A stretch of 51,478 nucleotides of DNA from contig SXMN01000146.1 in assembly GCA_005777315.1 (NCBI GenBank), forward strand, positions 1 through 51,478. The letters are read 5' to 3'. A program made the translations under genes and the position numbers. Positions 1-8,749 of the stretch are shown piece by piece. Every line of letters starts with the position of its first letter. The first letter of the stretch is position 1. This stretch comes from Verrucomicrobiales bacterium. Its GTDB lineage: Bacteria; Verrucomicrobiota; Verrucomicrobiia; Limisphaerales; F1-12-MAGs170. Below the pieces are notes generated by a model. The model worked only from the letters and a program-made list of their open reading frames with translations. It was not told where the DNA came from and ran no database searches.

Positions 1-242
1 AACAGCAACGTGTGGCCATAGCGCGCGCATTGGCGAGCGATCCCCTGGTGATCCTGGCGGATGAAGCCACTGGAAATCTTGATTCATCTTCCGGACGCGA
101 GATCCTTGATCTCTTCGATGAGCTCAATGGCCAGGGGAAGACATTCATCATGGTAACTCATGACGAAAGCACAGCGCGCCGCGCCAGCCGTGCTATCCGG
201 CTTCGCGACGGTCTGCTGGAGAGCGATACGCGAATGCGATGA
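1..242 (+). CDS. ABC transporter ATP-binding protein, C-terminal part (LolD/MacB type)
   Basis: The window opens inside this gene, so only about the last 79 residues are present and no start is visible. They begin with the end of the ABC signature helix ([10 protein letters not shown]), followed by Walker B (ILADEATG), the D-loop (NLDS) and the H-loop histidine (VTHD). These are the features of the ATPase that powers MacB/LolCDE-type exporters. Its stop codon overlaps the start of the downstream permease by four bases (ATGA at 239-242), so the two are translationally coupled and form one transporter. A periplasmic adaptor would be expected upstream, outside the window. The family is clear; the substrate is unknown. 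Confidence 0.93.
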   Translation, partial: QQRVAIARALASDPLVILADEATGNLDSSSGREILDLFDELNGQGKTFIMVTHDESTARRASRAIRLRDGLLESDTRMR

Positions 243-1573
243 GAGGAGAATCCAAATCATTCGAGACCGTGAGGCATGATCTCAAGTGGTCGCGCCTGAA
301 GCGCACGGTTCGGCTGGGCCTGAAGAGCCTTTGGATGCATCGCCTACGTTCAATGCTCACGGCGCTTGGAATAGTTTTCGGCGTCTGTTCGGTCATTGCG
401 ATGCTGGCAATCGGCGAGGGCGCGAGTCACGAGGCCCAGGAGCAGATCAAGAGTCTGGGCAGCCACAATATCATTCTTCGAAGTGTCAAACCACCCGATG
501 AGCAGAAGGTTTCAAACGCGGGTCAGAGTTATGTGCTGGATTACGGTTTGAAGTATTCAGATATCAAAGCCATCCAGTCCACGATCCCCGGCGTGAGTGT
601 GATTGTGCCCGGAAGAGTGATGCGGGAATTCGTCTGGAACATCACTCAGCGTGTGGATTGCGAAATCATGGGGACAGTTCCGTGGTACCCGACCATGAGA
701 AACCAGCGCGTCCTGAGAGGCCGTTTTTTCACGGAGCAGGAGATGAATGAAAAATCGAATGTCTGCGTGCTTGGAGCAGAGGCCGCTCAGAAACTATTTC
801 CACTCGAGTCACCGTTGGGTGCCAGTGTTCGTGTTGGAGAGGCTTACTATCGTGTGATCGGGGTCATGGAGGCTCATGCCAACGGACAAAAATCTCCAGA
901 CGTGGGCGCGAGTTCCGGAAGCGCATCTTCGACATGGAATCGAATGTTCATCCCGCTCGCGACGGCGAGAACTCGCTATGGTGAAGTGCTGCGAAAGCGA
1001 CGCACAGGCAGCTTCGAACAGGAACGGGTGGCTCTTCACGAAGTAACCGTGAAAGTGGCCGAGTTGAGCGAAGTGGTAAATGTGTCCCATGCGATCGAGG
1101 CATTGCTCAAAAGGAATCACAAGAAGAAGGATTACGAGATCACCGTACCGCTTGAACAGCTCAAGAGAGCCGAGCGCACCAAGCAAATCTTCAACATTGT
1201 GCTCGGGTCGATTGCCGCGATCTCATTGCTTGTCGGTGGCATCGGAATCATGAACATCATGCTGGCGAGCGTTACGGAGCGAACGCGGGAGATTGGGATC
1301 CGGCGGGCGCTGGGGGCAAAGCGGCGTGACATAGTAACGCAATTCCTTGTCGAGACGGTGATGCTCTCCGGCGCGGGAGGGATTATTGGTGTTCTGCTGG
1401 GAATGACCATTCCATTCGTGGTGACCTATTTTGCGAAGATGGTGACGATCGTGACATTCTGGTCTCCTGTCGTTGCGTTCTCAATTTCAGGGCTGGTCGG
1501 GGTCGTGTTTGGAATTTATCCCGCGATGCGAGCGGCGAACATGGACCCTGTGGAAGCCTTGCGCCACGAGTAA
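239..1573 (+). CDS. MacB/FtsX-family ABC transporter permease
   Basis: A 444-residue inner-membrane permease that works with the ATPase ending at 242. A first membrane segment near residues 38-58 ([19 protein letters not shown]) is followed by a periplasmic MacB_PCD-type domain to about residue 315. The C-terminal FtsX domain has three further membrane segments and the coupling motif [14 protein letters not shown] that contacts the ATPase. It ends with the common PVEALRHE tail. Length and topology match MacB/LolC-type exporters, which move lipoproteins, peptides or toxic compounds by a mechanotransmission mechanism. Nothing here identifies the cargo. It converges with queA; the 104-bp gap shows no convincing terminator. 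Confidence 0.93.
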   Translation: MRGESKSFETVRHDLKWSRLKRTVRLGLKSLWMHRLRSMLTALGIVFGVCSVIAMLAIGEGASHEAQEQIKSLGSHNIILRSVKPPDEQKVSNAGQSYVLDYGLKYSDIKAIQSTIPGVSVIVPGRVMREFVWNITQRVDCEIMGTVPWYPTMRNQRVLRGRFFTEQEMNEKSNVCVLGAEAAQKLFPLESPLGASVRVGEAYYRVIGVMEAHANGQKSPDVGASSGSASSTWNRMFIPLATARTRYGEVLRKRRTGSFEQERVALHEVTVKVAELSEVVNVSHAIEALLKRNHKKKDYEITVPLEQLKRAERTKQIFNIVLGSIAAISLLVGGIGIMNIMLASVTERTREIGIRRALGAKRRDIVTQFLVETVMLSGAGGIIGVLLGMTIPFVVTYFAKMVTIVTFWSPVVAFSISGLVGVVFGIYPAMRAANMDPVEALRHE

Positions 1574-1677
1574 GGCGTCAGCGGCGAATTTCGCTCGTGA
1601 TGAGTGAGCTCGGTGAACTCAGGGGTATAAGCCCGTCGGCTCAAGTCAGAACACCCAGTTTCTTGCGCTTGGTTGGC

Positions 1678-2751
1678 CTACACTATCAGCATCGCGTCTC
1701 CATAGCTGAAGAAGCGGTATTTCTCAGCAATGGCGGCTTCATAGGCGCGCAAAATGGCTGCGCGTCCGGATGATTGACCGGGTGAGACAAAAGCGCTCAC
1801 CAACATCAATAGCGTTGAGCAAGGCAGGTGGAAGTTGGTCACCGGCGCGTCCACCACACGAAATTGAAAAGGTGGATGGATGAAGATTTTCGTCCGACCT
1901 TTGGTGGCGGTGATCTGACCATTCTGTTCTGCCGCGACGCTCTCAAGCACTCGTAGAGTTGTTGTTCCCACGGCGAAGACGCGCCCGCCCCTCTGTTTCG
2001 CGGAGTTGATTGCGGATGCCGATTCCAGACTGAGTTCGAAACGTTCCTCGTGCATCACGTGATTGGCGATTTCGTCTGCCTTGACTGGGGCAAAAGTCCC
2101 CAAGCCGATGTGAAGTGTCACCGTGCAAATCGTCACACCCATCGCCTTGATTTGATCAAGTAAAAGCTTGGTAAAATGAAGCCCTGCTGTCGGAGCGGCG
2201 ACCGAGCCCGGTTTGTTGGCGAAGACGGTCTGGTATCGCAGATTGTCCATCGTGTCGTGCTCCGCAGTGTTACGGTGGATATAAGGAGGCAGTGGGATTT
2301 CTCCGATCTGGTCCAGAGCACATGTCACGTCGGGATTACCTCTGAAGCTTATCCGGCAAAGTCCTTCTTCATTTTTCGCCAGCACCACTCCTTCGATTTC
2401 CGAAGGCTGCTTCGACCTATTCCAAAACCGGACAGTAGTGCCCGGGCGAACCCGCTTTCCTGGCCTGAGCATCACCCACCAGTCGTTTGGTGCGATTTCT
2501 TCAACCAGGAGAATCTCAACAAGCCCCCCTCCGTTCACCTTCACCCCCCGTGCCCTCGCCGGAATCACACGGGTGTCATTGAGCACCAGGACGTCATTGG
2601 GGCCGAGAGAGTGGATTAGCGCCGGGAAGAGCTTGTGGGTCAAAGTGGAGGGACGCTCAAAGACTAGAAGGCGGGAATCTTCCCGGTTGTCGCCTGGCTT
2701 CTGTGCAATCAACTCTTGGGGGAGCGAATAATCAAAGTCTTCAGTTCGCAC
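1678..2751 (-). CDS. queA: S-adenosylmethionine:tRNA ribosyltransferase-isomerase QueA
   Basis: This enzyme transfers and isomerises the ribosyl group of S-adenosylmethionine onto 7-aminomethyl-7-deazaguanine in tRNA, giving epoxyqueuosine at wobble position 34. The 357 residues match the usual family length. Family landmarks are the N-terminal FDYSLPQELIAQKP, VLNDTRVIPAR near residue 56, GSVAAPTAGLHFT in the middle and LHIGLGTFAPV. The start at 2751 gives the canonical MRTEDFDY N-terminus. It is divergent from mraZ, with about 230 bp of shared upstream sequence. No other queuosine gene is in the window. Confidence 0.97.
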   Translation of the reverse strand: MRTEDFDYSLPQELIAQKPGDNREDSRLLVFERPSTLTHKLFPALIHSLGPNDVLVLNDTRVIPARARGVKVNGGGLVEILLVEEIAPNDWWVMLRPGKRVRPGTTVRFWNRSKQPSEIEGVVLAKNEEGLCRISFRGNPDVTCALDQIGEIPLPPYIHRNTAEHDTMDNLRYQTVFANKPGSVAAPTAGLHFTKLLLDQIKAMGVTICTVTLHIGLGTFAPVKADEIANHVMHEERFELSLESASAINSAKQRGGRVFAVGTTTLRVLESVAAEQNGQITATKGRTKIFIHPPFQFRVVDAPVTNFHLPCSTLLMLVSAFVSPGQSSGRAAILRAYEAAIAEKYRFFSYGDAMLIV

Positions 2752-2880
2752 TGCTCCTTAATTAACACAGCGTCGAAACTTTCCAACAAAATCATTGGGC
2801 GAGTGTGACTTCCAACAATCTTTCACCTCACCGAACTTCCGCACCTTTGAGTCACGATCAACTCGATGTGAATAACTTGT

Positions 2881-2901
2881 GAACAGGTTGAACAGGTTCA
2901 A
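2881..2901. repeat. Direct and inverted repeat upstream of the mraZ promoter
   Basis: GAACAGGTT occurs twice in tandem (2881-2889 and 2890-2898). The same bases contain a perfect inverted repeat, TTGAAC-AG-GTTCAA (2888-2901). It sits 13 bp upstream of the proposed -35 element, a position suited to a regulator site. No known regulator is assigned. Confidence 0.4.
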
Positions 2902-2914
2902 ATCCTCAATTTTA

Positions 2915-2944
2915 TTGACGCATGTGGGTAGTTGTGGGTAGAAA
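2915..2944 (+). promoter_or_regulatory. Probable sigma-70 promoter of the dcw cluster (PmraZ)
   Basis: TTGACG at 2915-2920 and TAGAAA at 2939-2944 are separated by 18 bp, a near-consensus housekeeping promoter. Transcription would start near 2951, about 30 bases before the mraZ start. The spacer, the -10 element and the initial transcribed region are covered by the TGGG boxes, so a protein bound there would block transcription. This is inferred from sequence only. Confidence 0.65.
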
Positions 2945-2968
2945 TGGGTCGTTGTGGGGCGAAGCGGG
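2925..2968 (+). promoter_or_regulatory. MraZ operator: four TGGG boxes plus one CGGG box, 10-bp period
   Basis: TGGG begins at 2925, 2935, 2945 and 2955, and a fifth, degenerate box (CGGG) begins at 2965. The spacing is exactly 10 bp, one helical turn. MraZ proteins of other bacteria are known to bind arrays of TGGG-type boxes with this spacing in front of mraZ and to repress the dcw cluster. Here the array overlaps the promoter and ends 14 bp before the mraZ start, so autoregulation by the next gene is likely. The repeats are directly visible; the binding is inferred. Confidence 0.85.
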
Positions 2969-2982
2969 TTGGATTCCCGTAA

Positions 2983-3465
2983 ATGTCAGGTGGAATGTCA
3001 GCTACTAATTCCAACGATGCGGTGATCTTTTGTTCGCGCTATACGCATGGCGTGGATGAGAAGCGCCGCCTCCAGATTCCGGCGAAATGGAGACCTTCTG
3101 ACACGAGTACTGAACTGATGCTAATCGTATGGGATGGCAATGGGGCTGCCGGTAGTTGTCTTCGGGTTTATCCCCCTCAACAGATGCAGGCTTTGATGCA
3201 AAAAGTGGCAGCGATGTCCACCTCAGACCAAGAGGCTGTCGCCCTGCGCCGAAATATCGCCAAGAAGAGTGAGTGGGTGTCGATGGATAAAGCCGGACGA
3301 ATTTGCATCCCGGACGCCCTGGCGGCCGAAGCAGGTATCACCGGAGGCAAGACCGTAGCACTGGCTGGGGCACTGCAATGGTTCGAGATATGGGATGAGG
3401 ATCGTTACGCAAAGGTGAATGCGGGCGACAATGCTTTGCTCACCGATGCCATGAGACATTTGTGA
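2983..3465 (+). CDS. mraZ: MraZ, dcw cluster transcriptional repressor
   Basis: A 160-residue DNA-binding protein with two SpoVT/AbrB-like folds, normally a ring-shaped oligomer. Each half carries the family DxxxR-type motif: DEKRRLQIP near residue 25 and DKAGRICIP near residue 104. The length is close to other MraZ proteins (about 150). An alternative start at 2995 (fifth residue) directly follows AGGTGGA and could be the true one. It is the first gene of the dcw cluster and lies just behind its presumed operator. The C-terminus ends near residue 160 without the extra tail seen in some homologues. Confidence 0.95.
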   Translation: MSGGMSATNSNDAVIFCSRYTHGVDEKRRLQIPAKWRPSDTSTELMLIVWDGNGAAGSCLRVYPPQQMQALMQKVAAMSTSDQEAVALRRNIAKKSEWVSMDKAGRICIPDALAAEAGITGGKTVALAGALQWFEIWDEDRYAKVNAGDNALLTDAMRHL

Positions 3466-3540
3466 GCTATGAGTTTTATGCGCTTATTATCAGTGGATCG
3501 CAGTTTTGTGGGCGCCGGCGACGAAACCGGAAGGTTCCGC

Positions 3541-3981
3541 ATGAACCCGGCAAGCAAGCTACCGGTTTTTGGAAATGGTCAGGGAAACGAGCTGACAATC
3601 TGCGTTGGCATGCCCAAAGCGACGAAGGATAGGCGGGCTTCATGGTGGAAACAGCTTCTGCATCGTTACGGATTCGGAGGTGGGAGGGCGAACTCTGGTG
3701 TTGGAAAAGGCAGGAGCAAACCTGAGAGCAATGCGGCAGAGGCTACTCAACGACTCTTGATTCAGCCTGAGTTGCGATTGGACAAGTGTTGTGTCGTTCG
3801 AAATGACCTGAGTGAGACCGATGTTGAGGTGGTCGCCACCAGCAGGCGGGAACCTTTAAGGACCGTGAGAAGCGGGTGCCAACAGGCTCCGAGTCACCAG
3901 CCGGTCAAGTCGGCAAAGGAGGGGCGGTGGAGCGTGTTGTCGGGACGGCTCTTCGCGGTGGGGCGTGCTCAGATGCAATGA
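3541..3981 (+). CDS. Uncharacterised basic protein between mraZ and rsmH
   Basis: I do not recognise this gene. The open frame runs from 3469, three bases after mraZ, to 3981. ATG 3541 is chosen because GGAAGG (3529-3534) lies six bases upstream; ATG 3469 and ATG 3610 are alternatives. From 3541 the protein has 146 residues. It has a basic stretch with RRASWWKQLLHRYGF, a low-complexity glycine/serine/lysine linker, then a segment that looks conserved in style (LRLDKCCVVRNDLSETDVEVV), and a basic tail. There is no signal peptide or membrane segment. Its position in the dcw cluster, in the cluster's direction, suggests a role or regulation tied to division, but this is inference. The last third could be non-coding in function. 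Confidence 0.55.
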   Translation: MNPASKLPVFGNGQGNELTICVGMPKATKDRRASWWKQLLHRYGFGGGRANSGVGKGRSKPESNAAEATQRLLIQPELRLDKCCVVRNDLSETDVEVVATSRREPLRTVRSGCQQAPSHQPVKSAKEGRWSVLSGRLFAVGRAQMQ

Positions 3982-3993
3982 ACCTCCATTCCA

Positions 3994-4923
3994 GTGTCAG
4001 GCTTCAATCACAAGCCGGTGATGTTGGCGGAAGTGCTGGAAGCGCTCCAACCCAACGCGGGAGGGACGTTTGCGGATGGCACCGTTGGGGGTGGAGGTCA
4101 TGCGGCGGCGGTTTTGAAGGCGAGTTCGCCTCAAGGCAGATTGATTGGGTGCGACAGGGATGGCGCGGCCATTGAGGCGGCAGGGTTGAGGCTGGCTGAG
4201 TTTGACGGGCGATTCGAACTGCATCGCGGCCGTTTTGACGAGTTGCCGCAATGGGTGGGAGTTGGGAATTGCAGCGGCGTGTTGCTCGATCTGGGTGTGA
4301 GTTCGACTCAATTGGATTTGGCGGCGCGCGGCTTCAGTTTCCAGGCGGATGGGCCGCTCGATATGCGGATGGATCTCCGTCAGGAATTGACGGCGGCAAC
4401 ATTGGTGAACGGGCTCGGCGCCGGGGAACTGGCCAGGATTTTTTTTGAGCTCGGTGAAGAACGCGAGTCCCGGAAAATTGCGCGATCGATCGTGGAAAAG
4501 CGGGCATTTGGGCGGTTTGAGACGACGTGCCAGCTTGCGAAGCTGATCGAAACAGTGAGTCCGAGGCGTGGACAAAAGGTTCATCCGGCAACGCGCGTCT
4601 TTCAGGCGCTGAGGATCGCGGTGAACGATGAGCTTGGAGTGCTGAAGCGCGGGTTGCCCGAGATCTGGAAACTGGTGCGGCTGGGCGGCCGGCTGGCGAT
4701 CATCACCTTCCATTCTTTGGAAGACCGGGTGGTGAAGGAATTCGGACGCGAGCGGGGACGGGATTATTTGGTGCCGGGCGAAGTGGATGTGCCGGCCTTG
4801 CGCCAGCCAAGAGTGCCGGATCTGCGGTGTGTGAGCCGCAAGCCGATCAAGCCGGGCGAGGCAGAGATTGCGGAGAATCCAAGAGCGCGAAGTGCTCAAC
4901 TCAGAGTGATGGAGAAAATTTAG
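3994..4923 (+). CDS. rsmH: 16S rRNA (cytosine(1402)-N4)-methyltransferase RsmH
   Basis: RsmH (MraW) methylates N4 of C1402 in the decoding centre of 16S rRNA using S-adenosylmethionine. The 309 residues match the family (about 310). The opening HKPVMLAEVLEAL is typical, followed by the SAM-binding DGTVGGGGHAAAVL. Later come LLDLGVSSTQLD, RGFSFQADGPLDMRMD and the ITFHSLEDRVVK motif. The start is GTG at 3994, because no ATG precedes the conserved N-terminus in frame. Its stop directly abuts the ftsL start (4923/4924). Second or third gene of the dcw cluster, as in most bacteria. Confidence 0.97.
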   Translation: MSGFNHKPVMLAEVLEALQPNAGGTFADGTVGGGGHAAAVLKASSPQGRLIGCDRDGAAIEAAGLRLAEFDGRFELHRGRFDELPQWVGVGNCSGVLLDLGVSSTQLDLAARGFSFQADGPLDMRMDLRQELTAATLVNGLGAGELARIFFELGEERESRKIARSIVEKRAFGRFETTCQLAKLIETVSPRRGQKVHPATRVFQALRIAVNDELGVLKRGLPEIWKLVRLGGRLAIITFHSLEDRVVKEFGRERGRDYLVPGEVDVPALRQPRVPDLRCVSRKPIKPGEAEIAENPRARSAQLRVMEKI

Positions 4924-5307
4924 ATGGCAAAGAACCGGAAATCTGAACGGGCAGCAGTGCGATTTGCGCCGGCAGTGCGGGCGTTTCTGCTGTGCTTGAT
5001 CATTGGAGGAGTGGGGCTGGGTTACGTTGCTCAGAAGAAGAAGATCGCAATGTTGAGCGATCAGAACGCCGCCTTGGAGGAGAAGCATCTCAAGTTGGAA
5101 CGCCAGCGGCAGAACCTTCTTTGGAAACTTGAGCGTCTCCAGTCGTTCACAGAATTGGAGGCGAAGATAAAGAACATGAAATTGGAACTCTTGCCTGCAA
5201 CGCCAGATCGCATTGTTCGTATCACCGTGCCGCCAGGCCATCCGGCAGGGAAACATGGATTGCAAGGCAATCCCAAACAGCTTGCACAGATGACAATGCC
5301 GAACTGA
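4924..5307 (+). CDS. ftsL: FtsL-like division protein
   Basis: A 127-residue bitopic membrane protein. After a short basic cytoplasmic N-terminus there is one membrane segment near residues 19-36, then a coiled coil from about 38 to 90 rich in charged heptads (LSDQNAALEEKHLKLERQ). FtsL forms a complex with FtsB and FtsQ that activates the FtsWI peptidoglycan synthase. Family sequence identity is always low, so the assignment rests on topology and on the place between rsmH and ftsI. It starts on the base after the rsmH stop. No separate ftsB was seen in the cluster. Confidence 0.85.
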   Translation: MAKNRKSERAAVRFAPAVRAFLLCLIIGGVGLGYVAQKKKIAMLSDQNAALEEKHLKLERQRQNLLWKLERLQSFTELEAKIKNMKLELLPATPDRIVRITVPPGHPAGKHGLQGNPKQLAQMTMPN

Positions 5308-5340
5308 CTTGCCCCCTGAATGGGCGGCGGAGAGCAAAAG

Positions 5341-7251
5341 ATGCCGAGCCGGAAAACCATGACGAAGTTAGGCCAATACCGCAGGTTCCTGTCGATGGCA
5401 GTTCTTCTGGCCATCGCATTTGCGGGGCTCGGGTATCGGTTGGTGGATCTGCAAGTCCTCCAGCATGAGCAAATCCGTTCGCAAGCGGCACGCCGGACGG
5501 AGCGCACATTGGTTAGGGCTGCGCGACGGGGCAACATTCTTGATGCAAATCAGACTCTTCTTGCCGGCAGTCAATTTGTGAAGACCGTCTGCGCCGATCC
5601 GACTCTGATCGGAACCAACCAGGCTGCGATGGCTCGCTTGTTGGCTCCCATCCTCCAGTTGGATGTGGCGTGGCTTAACCAACGACTCCAACCTTCGTAC
5701 TTCACCAACGAGCAGGGGCAAAAAAGGGCGCAGCAGTACGTCGTCCTCAAGAACAAGGTATCGACCGAAGACTGGGATCGGGTTCGTGAGACAATGCGGC
5801 GGTTTGGCGCTGTCCCCGATGAGAAACGGCTGCCAAGGGCTGAACAAGCGGCGTTGCGGGCGTTGCGAAACAGCGCGATCTACACCGCGCCTCTGGATGA
5901 TCAACTTCGCTTCTATCCTCATGGCTCTCTTGCGGCGCACGTCCTTGGGTTCGTCTCGACTGAGGAGTATCGAACCAACCAACAGGTTCTGGTGGAAACA
6001 GTCGGGCGTTATGGTGTGGAGCTGACGCAGAACAACAGCCTGACTGGAGTGGCTGGCTGGCGTGAGACAGAAGTGCTTCGAAGCCGGGAGGTATCCACCT
6101 TCCGCAGCCAGGACGTTGATCCGCGCAATGGTCACAACGTGGTGCTGACGATTGATGCCGGAGTGCAGCACATACTCGAGACGGAACTGATCGAGGCGGT
6201 CCAGAAATATTCTCCCGTTGGCGCCAGCGGGATAGTGATCCGGCCTCGAACGGGAGACATCGTGGCGATGGCTGCATTGCCGACATTCAATCCGAACAAG
6301 CCGGGTGATTACCCGATGGACGCGTTGCGCAACCGCGCGATCTCGGACATTTACGAACCCGGATCGACATTCAAAATCGTGACGATTGCCGGCGCTTTGA
6401 ATGACGGGATGGTGTCTCTCGACAGCCAATACGACTGCGATCATGGCCACTTCTATTTCGCCAATCATCGACTGAAGGATGACCATCCGTTGGGGCTCGC
6501 GTCCATTGCGGACATTGTGGCCAAGTCTTCCAACATAGGAACAGCAAAGGTGGGGCTCCAGTTGGGGAAGAATCGTGTGTATCAGTATGCGAGGGGATTT
6601 GGGTTTGGAGCGCAGACAGGCATCGACTTGAAAGGTGAAGTGCGGGGTATTGTTGACCCTGCGGGGAAATGGAGCCAGCTCCAAAGCTCGAGAGTTCCCA
6701 TCGGGCAGGGTGTGGCGGTAACACCATTGCAAATGGTGATGGCGATGAGTGCGATCGCCAATGGCGGCAGGCTGATGCAGCCCCGGCTCATCGACTGTTA
6801 TCTTGATGAGAATGGACAGGAGATTCTTCGAACTCCCTCGCGCGTCGTAAATCAAGTGATCAGTGAATCGGCCGCGAGGCAGATGGTCGCCGCACTCAAA
6901 CGCGTGGTTTCGAGCAATGGCACCGCGATCAAAGCAACGATGGAGCACTACACAGTGGCTGGAAAAACGGGCACGGCGGAGAAGCCTGGGAGAGGTGGCT
7001 ATATCCACGGTAAGTACGTCGCCTCCTTTGAGGGCTTTTTCCCGGCAGACAATCCTGAGTTGTGCATTGGCATCATGCTTGATGACCCGAAACCGGTGTA
7101 CTACGGAGGCCTGACGGCTGCTCCCACGTTTCGAAACATCGCGGAACGGACCGCGAAATTTCTCGCCATCAAGCCGGATCCGGCCGGAGTGGAGACACAG
7201 GTCGCCAGTGCGGGAACGAATCGCCCCTCGGGGGTGCCACCAGCCTTTTAG
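5341..7251 (+). CDS. ftsI: Septal peptidoglycan transpeptidase FtsI (PBP3)
   Basis: Class B penicillin-binding protein that cross-links septal peptidoglycan together with FtsW. Start 5341 is preferred over ATG 5320 because GGAGAG (5329-5334) sits six bases upstream, giving 636 residues. A membrane anchor lies near residues 15-33, then the pedestal domain. The transpeptidase domain has all three active-site motifs: STFK with nucleophile Ser342, SSN at 396-398 and KTGTA at 542-546. The C-terminal tail after about residue 600 is short and lacks PASTA repeats. It lies between ftsL and murE in the dcw cluster. Confidence 0.96.
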   Translation: MPSRKTMTKLGQYRRFLSMAVLLAIAFAGLGYRLVDLQVLQHEQIRSQAARRTERTLVRAARRGNILDANQTLLAGSQFVKTVCADPTLIGTNQAAMARLLAPILQLDVAWLNQRLQPSYFTNEQGQKRAQQYVVLKNKVSTEDWDRVRETMRRFGAVPDEKRLPRAEQAALRALRNSAIYTAPLDDQLRFYPHGSLAAHVLGFVSTEEYRTNQQVLVETVGRYGVELTQNNSLTGVAGWRETEVLRSREVSTFRSQDVDPRNGHNVVLTIDAGVQHILETELIEAVQKYSPVGASGIVIRPRTGDIVAMAALPTFNPNKPGDYPMDALRNRAISDIYEPGSTFKIVTIAGALNDGMVSLDSQYDCDHGHFYFANHRLKDDHPLGLASIADIVAKSSNIGTAKVGLQLGKNRVYQYARGFGFGAQTGIDLKGEVRGIVDPAGKWSQLQSSRVPIGQGVAVTPLQMVMAMSAIANGGRLMQPRLIDCYLDENGQEILRTPSRVVNQVISESAARQMVAALKRVVSSNGTAIKATMEHYTVAGKTGTAEKPGRGGYIHGKYVASFEGFFPADNPELCIGIMLDDPKPVYYGGLTAAPTFRNIAERTAKFLAIKPDPAGVETQVASAGTNRPSGVPPAF

Positions 7252-7258
7252 CGCTGCC

Positions 7259-8743
7259 ATGCAACTCAAGGATCTGATCAACAAGATATCGCCAACCACC
7301 GTCGAAGGGCCGGTGGACTGCGAGATCACGGGAATCACCTACGATTCCCGGCGCGTGACACCCGGGATGGTCTTCGTGGCGATACCTGGTGAGAATGTTG
7401 ACGGACACGATTTCATCCATGCCGCGATAGATCGCGGCGCGAGCGCCGTCATCTGCGAGCAGAATGGCTTTCTTGCGCAAAGGGCCACCAAGATCAAGGT
7501 GAAGGATTCAAGGGTGGCGATGGCCAACGCCGCCGCGGCCTTTTACGGGAACCCTGGCGCCAAACTCAAAGTCATCGGTGTCACCGGCACGAATGGGAAG
7601 ACCACAGTAGCGTTCATGGTCAAGCAGATCCTGGAATCCGCCGGGATCAAGACCGGGTTGATCGGGACCGTCCGTTACGAAATCGGTGAGCGAGTGATCC
7701 CCGCGCATCGCACGACTCCCGAAGCGCTGGAAATTCAACAGATGCTCGCGCAGATGCAGCGGGCAGGATGCGCCGCCTGCGTCATGGAAGTCAGTTCCCA
7801 CGCGCTGGATCAAAAAAGGGTGCATGGAATTGAATTCGACGCGGCCATATTCACGAACCTGACTCAAGACCATCTCGATTATCACGGCACGATGGAGAAC
7901 TATTTCCAGGCGAAGAAGTCCCTCTTCGATTCGCTCCTGGGAAGTTCCAAAAAAGCCGGTGTCGTCATCAATATTGACGACTCGTTCGGAGCGGAGCTGG
8001 CGCGAAATTCAAAAGCCGAGATTCAACTCACCTACGGGTTGGATGCGTCGGCAACCATCCGGGCGATAGAAATCAGCCTGGCCAGCGACGCCACTGACAT
8101 GATTGTTGAAACAGGTGGAGAACGTTTCAAGTGCAGGCTTCCGCTCATTGGCCGTCACAATGTGTACAACGCACTGGCCGCAACTGGTGCCGGCATGGTG
8201 CTCAACGTGGGCATGCCTGCCATTCGTCGCGCACTCCAGAATTTGAGTCCCGTGCCTGGAAGGCTGGAGGCGGTTGTCACGGACAGGCCCTTCAGCGTTT
8301 ATGTCGATTACGCCCACACGGACGACGCCCTGGACCACGTTCTCAGAACAGTTCGTGAGATTACTTCCGGACGGGTGTTGCTCACATTCGGCTGTGGTGG
8401 ATCCCGTGACACCGGCAAACGCGCGAAGATGGGGCGAGTGGCGGCGGAGCTGGCTGATTTTACAATCATCACGAGCGATAATCCGCGAAGGGAATCCCCC
8501 GCGGCCATTGCGGCCCAGATCGAGGAGGGATTTCAGTGTGTGGAGCGCGCCCCGTACCGGATCGAACTCGACCGACGTCGTGCCATCGAGGAGATCCTTC
8601 ACATGGCTCAGCCAGGAGACTGTGTGCTGATTGCCGGCAAAGGCCACGAATCTTACCAGGAATTCGAGAACACGGTTGTTCCCTTTGACGACCGTGTTCA
8701 CGCGCAGGAGGCGCTCGAAATGCTGGATGTCACGGTGACTTGA
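7259..8743 (+). CDS. murE: UDP-MurNAc-L-Ala-D-Glu:meso-diaminopimelate ligase MurE
   Basis: Adds the third amino acid of the peptidoglycan stem peptide in the cytoplasm, using ATP. The 494-residue protein from ATG 7259 has the usual MurE length; the frame is open further upstream, but the conserved N-terminus (YDSRRVTPGMVFVA) fits this start. The ATP loop is GTNGKTT at residues 110-116. DNPR at 407-410 is the signature of meso-diaminopimelate-adding enzymes, as opposed to lysine-adding ones, so the wall is of the Gram-negative DAP type. It starts seven bases after ftsI and ends six before murF. No clear Shine-Dalgarno is visible. Confidence 0.97.
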   Translation: MQLKDLINKISPTTVEGPVDCEITGITYDSRRVTPGMVFVAIPGENVDGHDFIHAAIDRGASAVICEQNGFLAQRATKIKVKDSRVAMANAAAAFYGNPGAKLKVIGVTGTNGKTTVAFMVKQILESAGIKTGLIGTVRYEIGERVIPAHRTTPEALEIQQMLAQMQRAGCAACVMEVSSHALDQKRVHGIEFDAAIFTNLTQDHLDYHGTMENYFQAKKSLFDSLLGSSKKAGVVINIDDSFGAELARNSKAEIQLTYGLDASATIRAIEISLASDATDMIVETGGERFKCRLPLIGRHNVYNALAATGAGMVLNVGMPAIRRALQNLSPVPGRLEAVVTDRPFSVYVDYAHTDDALDHVLRTVREITSGRVLLTFGCGGSRDTGKRAKMGRVAAELADFTIITSDNPRRESPAAIAAQIEEGFQCVERAPYRIELDRRRAIEEILHMAQPGDCVLIAGKGHESYQEFENTVVPFDDRVHAQEALEMLDVTVT

Positions 8744-8749
8744 ATCACG

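Noticed and set aside
3466-3993. Possible structured RNA such as RNase P RNA between mraZ and rsmH
   Set aside because: The conserved GAGGAAAGTCC-type core of RNase P RNA and other known RNA cores were not found; a small protein gene explains part of the stretch better.
3997-5337. Long open frame of 446 codons on the minus strand across rsmH and ftsL
   Set aside because: It is antisense to two clearly recognised genes, has arginine/histidine/proline-rich composition and no family motif; it is a by-product of GC-rich coding DNA.
5368-7338. Open frame of 656 codons on the minus strand across ftsI
   Set aside because: Antisense to ftsI with all its active-site motifs on the plus strand; no protein-like motifs of its own.
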